NCBI GenBank assembly: GCA_947567595.1
Contig: CANOMQ010000043.1
Location: 1 to 33,824, forward strand
Origin: an uncultured Lachnospiraceae bacterium
Lineage (GTDB): Bacteria > Bacillota > Clostridia > Lachnospirales > Lachnospiraceae
DNA: 33,824 bases
Direction: 5' to 3'
The translations under genes were made by a program, and so were the position numbers. The notes under the pieces are model-generated. The model was not told where the DNA came from. It made no database searches and saw only the letters and a program-made list of their open reading frames with translations. Numbering within the stretch: position 1 is the stretch's first letter; each line of letters starts with the position of its first letter. Shown here piece after piece: positions 30,391 through 33,824 of this stretch.

Positions 30391-30813
30391 TTATAAATAT
30401 TTTTTCAGCTCCGTAATGATTGCGTCATACTCCGCGTCGGAAAGCGTCTTTCTCTTAGGGTCCATTGCAAATGTGCCGCCCCACTCAAACTCATCGTCCT
30501 TGTATTTTGGCACCAAATGGAAATGCAGGTGGTGTCCCGTATCGCCATACGCGCCGTAATTGACCTTATCCGGCGAAAAAGCCTTATGGATTGCCTCTGC
30601 CACATGATTCACGTCCGCAAAAAACGCGTTGCGCTCCTCGTCGGAAAGCTCCGTCATTTCGCTCACATGAAACTTGCTTGCCACAATCACCCTGCCCTTG
30701 TGGCTCTGCTCCTTAAACAAATATACCTTTGTGGCGTCCAGCTCGCAAATCTTAATCCCAAACTTTGCCACCAGCTCGCCTTCCATACAATATGCACAAT
30801 TCTGATCTGTCAT
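30391..30813 (-). CDS. HIT-family hydrolase
   Basis: Codes for 140 residues from ATG 30813 after AGGAGG. The HIT motif H-x-H-x-H is at 95-99 (GHHLHFHLVPK); an additional zinc-type pair Cys6/Cys9 starts the protein (NCAYC). The central GRVIVASKFHVSEMTELSDE matches the first half of the fold. HIT proteins of this type hydrolyse nucleotide phosphoramidates or dinucleotides such as AppppA or AMP-lysine and act in the cytoplasm. Its start lies 21 bases after the stop of the small gene at 30835, so both are one operon. About 160 bases with no gene or clear signal separate it from the HPr-like gene. Confidence 0.92.
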   Translation of the reverse strand: MTDQNCAYCMEGELVAKFGIKICELDATKVYLFKEQSHKGRVIVASKFHVSEMTELSDEERNAFFADVNHVAEAIHKAFSPDKVNYGAYGDTGHHLHFHLVPKYKDDEFEWGGTFAMDPKRKTLSDAEYDAIITELKKYL

Positions 30814-30834
30814 AAAAAACCTCCTATCTGTTTA

Positions 30835-31137
30835 TTATATTCCCTTATCCTTTAATTTATCAAAATGCCGCTCCAAAAGCTTCACCACTTCGTCCTTGTC
30901 CGAAAGCTTATCCAAAATGACCACCGAACCAAACATATAATCATACTGGAAAATGAGCTTATACGGGTCACCCTTTATCATAAACTGCGCGTCGCCCTCA
31001 TACGGCTGGTACATCTCTTTCCCAAGCTCCTCGGCGACACTTTGGCACAGCATTTTAATCGGCTCGGAGTCACGGTCGTCCGTATCAATCACAATCCAGC
31101 CGTCCTCCTCCGTCACCATGTTGATTTTGTAGTACAT
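30835..31137 (-). CDS. Conserved small protein, unknown
   Basis: Codes for 100 residues from ATG 31137 after GGGAGG. It starts MYYKINMVTEEDGWIVIDTD and has a beta-rich core (FMIKGDPYKLIFQYDYMFGS, VVILDKLSDK) and a C-terminal charged helix (DEVVKLLERHFDKLKDKGI). It is acidic, with no signal peptide or membrane segment. It is first in a likely two-gene operon with the HIT hydrolase. I do not recognise the family. The alternating hydrophobic strands suggest a small alpha/beta fold. Confidence 0.7.
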   Translation of the reverse strand: MYYKINMVTEEDGWIVIDTDDRDSEPIKMLCQSVAEELGKEMYQPYEGDAQFMIKGDPYKLIFQYDYMFGSVVILDKLSDKDEVVKLLERHFDKLKDKGI

Positions 31138-31173
31138 AACAGACCTCCCGTCAACACACCGTTTCTGTCAAAA

Positions 31174-31204
31174 AGGCACCACTTAAATAATAGAAGTGAT
31201 GCCT
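31174..31204 (-). terminator. Terminator of the KDG/KDPG operon
   Basis: On the minus strand AGGCATCACTT pairs with AAGTGGTGCCT over 11 positions (one G-U), 9-base loop, followed by TTTTTG. It begins 24 bases after the aldolase stop at 31228. Confidence 0.88.
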
Positions 31205-31227
31205 CATTTGTATCCTGTATCTAGTGC

Positions 31228-32190
31228 TTATTTTTGAACAAGATGAACTGCAAAGCCGCCAATCTCCTCGTCAAGATAAATCGCCGTAAGCTTGCCGTTC
31301 TTCTCAACAGCCGTCTCCTCGATAAACTTCACGCCCTTGACAGACTCCAAGTAATTCTTCGCACGTGCAACGCTGTTTGTGCCGATAGCGATATGACCGT
31401 TCCTGCCGCGTCCAACCTTCTTCATTGCTTCCACTTCAATGCCTGCAAAGATGGAGCTGTTGCCAACCTTCTTGGTAAAGCCGAACAACTCGTCATATCT
31501 TGACGCAACGCTGTCTGCTGCTGCCTCATCCTCACAGTTTACGCCGATATGTCTTAACTCAAAGCCAAGCATGGTTCTGACAGCTTCCTCTGTAAGTGCC
31601 TGAATTTCATCATACTTTCCAGCCGCTACAAGGTCTTTCTTTACCATCCAAGAGCCGCCGCACGCAATAATCTTGTCAAATGCAAGATACTCGCAGATAT
31701 TCTTTGCGGAAATGCCGCCTGTCGGCATAAACTTCATCTGTGTGTAAGGCGCTGCCATTGACTTAATCATGTTTAAGCCGCCTGCCGCTTCCGCCGGGAA
31801 GAACTTTACAACCTCAAGACCAAGCTCGATTGCCTGCTCCACATCGGAAGGATTTGCCGTACCCGGTGTTACAGGGATTCCCTTGTCCACACAGTATTTT
31901 ACAATCTTCGGATTTAAGCCGGGGCTTACGATAAACTTCGCGCCCGCATTCACTGCACGGTCAACCTGCTCTGTCATCAGCACGGTGCCTGCGCCGACAA
32001 GCATTTCAGGGAACTCGCTTGCCATAATGCGGATTGACTCCTCTGCCGCAGCCGTTCTGAAGGTTACCTCCGCACAGGGAAGTCCGCCCTTAACAAGCGC
32101 CTCGGCAAGGGGCTTTGCGTCCTTTGCGTCATCTAATACAACAACCGGAACAATACCAATTTTACTGATTTTTTCTAATACTTCGTTCAT
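31228..32190 (-). CDS. kdgA: KDPG/KHG aldolase fused to a VOC (glyoxalase-fold) domain
   Basis: ATG 32190 follows GAGG and gives 320 residues starting MNEVLEKISKIGIVPVVVLD; the frame is open from 32202. Residues 1-210 are a class I aldolase of the Eda family: general acid-base Glu41 (AEVTFRT), GAGTVL at 66-71 and Schiff-base Lys129 (VVKFFPAE). It cleaves 2-keto-3-deoxy-6-phosphogluconate to pyruvate and glyceraldehyde-3-phosphate. Eda enzymes have about 205-215 residues, so the extra 110 residues are a second domain. That domain (LGFELRHIGVNCEDEAAADS ... IFAGIEVEAMKKVGRGRNGHIAIGTNSVARAKNYLES...FAVHLVQK) has the VOC layout with a His and late Glu/His as possible metal ligands. Its role is unknown. 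It is last in the operon. Confidence 0.92.
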   Translation of the reverse strand: MNEVLEKISKIGIVPVVVLDDAKDAKPLAEALVKGGLPCAEVTFRTAAAEESIRIMASEFPEMLVGAGTVLMTEQVDRAVNAGAKFIVSPGLNPKIVKYCVDKGIPVTPGTANPSDVEQAIELGLEVVKFFPAEAAGGLNMIKSMAAPYTQMKFMPTGGISAKNICEYLAFDKIIACGGSWMVKKDLVAAGKYDEIQALTEEAVRTMLGFELRHIGVNCEDEAAADSVASRYDELFGFTKKVGNSSIFAGIEVEAMKKVGRGRNGHIAIGTNSVARAKNYLESVKGVKFIEETAVEKNGKLTAIYLDEEIGGFAVHLVQK

Positions 32191-32229
32191 GATTAACCTC
32201 ACTTATTCCATAAATTCTTTTCCCATTAT

Positions 32230-33033
32230 TTATTTGGGCTGCTTACCGATATACGCCAAAATACCGCCGTCAACATAAAGGATATGTCCGTTCACACCAT
32301 TTGAAGCCTCTGACGCAAGGAATACTGCGGGACCGCCAAGCTCGTCCGGCTGTAACCATCTGTTTGCAGGTGTCTTTGCACAGATAAACGTATCAAACGG
32401 ATGTCTGCTGCCGTCCGGCTGTCTCTCACGAAGCGGAGCCGTCTGCGGTGTCTCAATGTAGCCCGGTCCGATACCGTTACACTGAATGTTGAACTCACCG
32501 TACTCTGAGCAGATATTCTTTGTGAGCATTTTTAAGCCGCCCTTTGCAGCCGCATAAGCGGAAACGGTCTCACGACCAAGCTCTGACATCATTGAACAAA
32601 TGTTTATAATCTTTCCGTGACCTTTCTTAATCATAGAAGGAATAACCGCCTTCGATACGATAAACGGTGCATTCAGGTCAACGTCGATAACCTGTCTGAA
32701 CTCTGCCGCCGTCATTTCGCACATCGGGATTCTCTTGATAATGCCTGCGTTGTTTACCAAAATATCAATCACGCCGACTTCTTTTTCAATCGTCGCTACC
32801 AGCCCGTTCACAGCGTCCTCGTTTGTAACGTCGCATACATATCCGTGTGCCTCAATGCCCTCTTCCTTGTATGCCGCAATGCCCTTGTCAACAAGCTCCT
32901 GCTTAATGTCGTTAAAGCAGATTGTAGCGCCCGCCGCTGCCATAGCCTTTGCGATTGCAAAACCGATACCATAAGACGCGCCTGTTACCAGTGCAATCTT
33001 ACCTTCCAGTGAAAATGGATTTGAATTTGCCAT
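32230..33033 (-). CDS. Short-chain dehydrogenase (gluconate 5-dehydrogenase/KduD-like)
   Basis: GGAGG stands 10 bases before ATG 33033 (267 residues, MANSNPFSLEGKIALVTGAS...); the ATG at 33042 is too close to the site. Classical SDR motifs are present: nucleotide-binding TGASYGIG near 17-24, NNAG, the catalytic serine in NICSMMSE, and Tyr-x-x-x-Lys in SAYAAAKGG. The NPFSLEGK start and GRETVSAYAAAKGG context match enzymes annotated as gluconate 5-dehydrogenase or 2-deoxy-D-gluconate 3-dehydrogenase. In this operon it most likely interconverts a diketo or keto sugar acid with KDG or gluconate using NAD(P)H. The exact substrate cannot be read from sequence. It lies between the sugar kinase and the aldolase, with about 40-50 base gaps. 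Confidence 0.9.
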   Translation of the reverse strand: MANSNPFSLEGKIALVTGASYGIGFAIAKAMAAAGATICFNDIKQELVDKGIAAYKEEGIEAHGYVCDVTNEDAVNGLVATIEKEVGVIDILVNNAGIIKRIPMCEMTAAEFRQVIDVDLNAPFIVSKAVIPSMIKKGHGKIINICSMMSELGRETVSAYAAAKGGLKMLTKNICSEYGEFNIQCNGIGPGYIETPQTAPLRERQPDGSRHPFDTFICAKTPANRWLQPDELGGPAVFLASEASNGVNGHILYVDGGILAYIGKQPK

Positions 33034-33082
33034 TTCTTTCATTCCTCCTAAATATTCTTAAATTTTATTACATTCCTGTTTT

Positions 33083-33824
33083 TTAGCGCTGAACACGTCC
33101 GGAAGCGTCGCCGCCTGCAAGTGTCTCAACTTCTTTTCTTGATACAAGGTTAAAGTCGCCCGGAATGGTGTGCTTTAATGCGGAAGCAGCCACGCCATAC
33201 TCCAAAGCAGCCTTGAAATCCTTGCCGTCCAACAGACCACAGATTACGCCGCCTGCAAACGAGTCGCCGCCGCCCACACGGTCAACAATCGGGTGAATGC
33301 TGTACTCCTTAGAGTGATAGAATTCCTTCGTATCCCTTGAATAAATACAAGCCGACCAGCCGTTATCTGATGCAGAATGGCTTACTCTCAGAGAAGAAAT
33401 GCAATACTGGAAGTTGTAGTCTGCTACCATCTGCTCAAAGATTGACTTGTAGCCTGCAAGCTCCAAATCACCGCTTGTAACGTCCGTGTTGCCCGGCTTA
33501 TAGCCTAATACAAGCTCTGCGTCCTCTTCGTTTCCGATACATACGTCAACATACTGCATCAGGTTCTTCATAACCTTCTGTGCCTTCTCAGACGACCATA
33601 ATTTCTTTCTGAAGTTCAAGTCAACGGAAACCGTAACGCCATGCTTCTTCGCTGCCTTTAAAGCTTCCTCTGTCAGAACTGCCGCTGAGTCAGAAACTGC
33701 CGGTGTGATACCTGTAAAATGGAACCAGTCAACACCCTCAAAAATCTTATCAAAATCAAAATCTGCCGCCGTAGCTGTCGAGATGGAAGAATGTGCCCTG
33801 TCATATACAACCTTGGAAGGTCTC
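33083..33824 (-). CDS. kdgK: PfkB-family sugar kinase, probably KDG kinase (5' end outside the window)
   Basis: The frame continues to the window edge; the visible 247 codons are the C-terminal part. Visible features: DWFHFTGITPAVSD then a VSVDLNFRKKLW strand, CIGNEEDAELVLG (typical of the PfkB core) and the anion-hole/catalytic signature DRVGGGDSFAGGV, followed by the ATP-binding helix. PfkB kinases phosphorylate sugars from ATP. The neighbouring KDPG aldolase points to 2-keto-3-deoxygluconate as substrate, which is inference from context. Its stop lies about 50 bases before the dehydrogenase start. The operon promoter is beyond the window. Confidence 0.9.
   Translation of the reverse strand, partial: RPSKVVYDRAHSSISTATAADFDFDKIFEGVDWFHFTGITPAVSDSAAVLTEEALKAAKKHGVTVSVDLNFRKKLWSSEKAQKVMKNLMQYVDVCIGNEEDAELVLGYKPGNTDVTSGDLELAGYKSIFEQMVADYNFQYCISSLRVSHSASDNGWSACIYSRDTKEFYHSKEYSIHPIVDRVGGGDSFAGGVICGLLDGKDFKAALEYGVAASALKHTIPGDFNLVSRKEVETLAGGDASGRVQR

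Overview
The window looks like chromosomal DNA from an anaerobic Firmicute of the class Clostridia, most likely a Lachnospiraceae member. The grounds are AGGAGG-type ribosome binding sites in front of almost every gene, a GGGtGRT/Fe-S scaffold gene pair, a large BspA-like surface protein with MBG and Ig-like modules, and the style of the KDG/KDPG operon. This is inferred from gene content; no rRNA or other marker gene is present. Nearly all genes lie on the minus strand. The plus-strand exceptions are the AT-rich left end and one secreted LysM protein.

Left end (1-3780): very AT-rich, decayed mobile-element DNA. It holds two tiny ORFs, about 700 bases with no gene, a pair of phage-tail-like ORFs, a tyrosine recombinase broken by one frameshift and one nonsense codon, the N-terminal stub of a second integrase, and a cluster of short arm-type repeats. 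A strong hairpin terminator at 3736-3780 marks the return to ordinary chromosome.

3798-6411: a two-gene operon (Fe-S scaffold protein, then GGGtGRT protein) with a candidate structured leader, followed upstream by a stand-alone left-handed beta-helix protein. 6443-15613: an accessory island with topoisomerase III, a TrmH/SpoU methyltransferase, a lipoprotein, several small immunity-like proteins (SMI1/KNR4, DUF4303-like, unknown), and many relics. The relics are a scar of a second topB, a truncated second lipoprotein copy, an internally deleted Rpn-type nuclease gene, a frameshifted unknown gene and an orphan C-terminal fragment. The order topB then lipoprotein occurs twice, so an old segmental duplication followed by decay is likely.

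15663-18164: argH and asd, probably co-transcribed. 18338-19537: a plus-strand secreted LysM protein with a strong promoter (TTGACA, 16-base spacer containing eight Cs, TATAAT) and a multi-hairpin leader that starts at the predicted transcription start. 19645-24402: a 1585-residue secreted BspA-like protein with 17 tandem 26-residue repeats, convergent with the LysM gene. 24772-28271: a secreted 5'-nucleotidase, asnS with its promoter inside a long inverted repeat, and a small coiled-coil protein.

28362-31137: a hemerythrin / CheX-like / receiver fusion, an HPr-like protein without the phospho-histidine, a HIT hydrolase and a small conserved unknown. 31228-33824: the end of a 2-keto-3-deoxygluconate operon: PfkB sugar kinase (cut by the window edge), a short-chain dehydrogenase, and KDPG aldolase fused to a VOC domain. 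Together these would reduce a keto-uronate-derived sugar, phosphorylate KDG and cleave KDPG to pyruvate and glyceraldehyde-3-phosphate.

Most promising for follow-up: the LysM leader RNA with its C-tract promoter, the GGGtGRT operon with its leader, and the hemerythrin/CheX/receiver fusion. I saw no CRISPR array, tRNA, rRNA or intact IS element.
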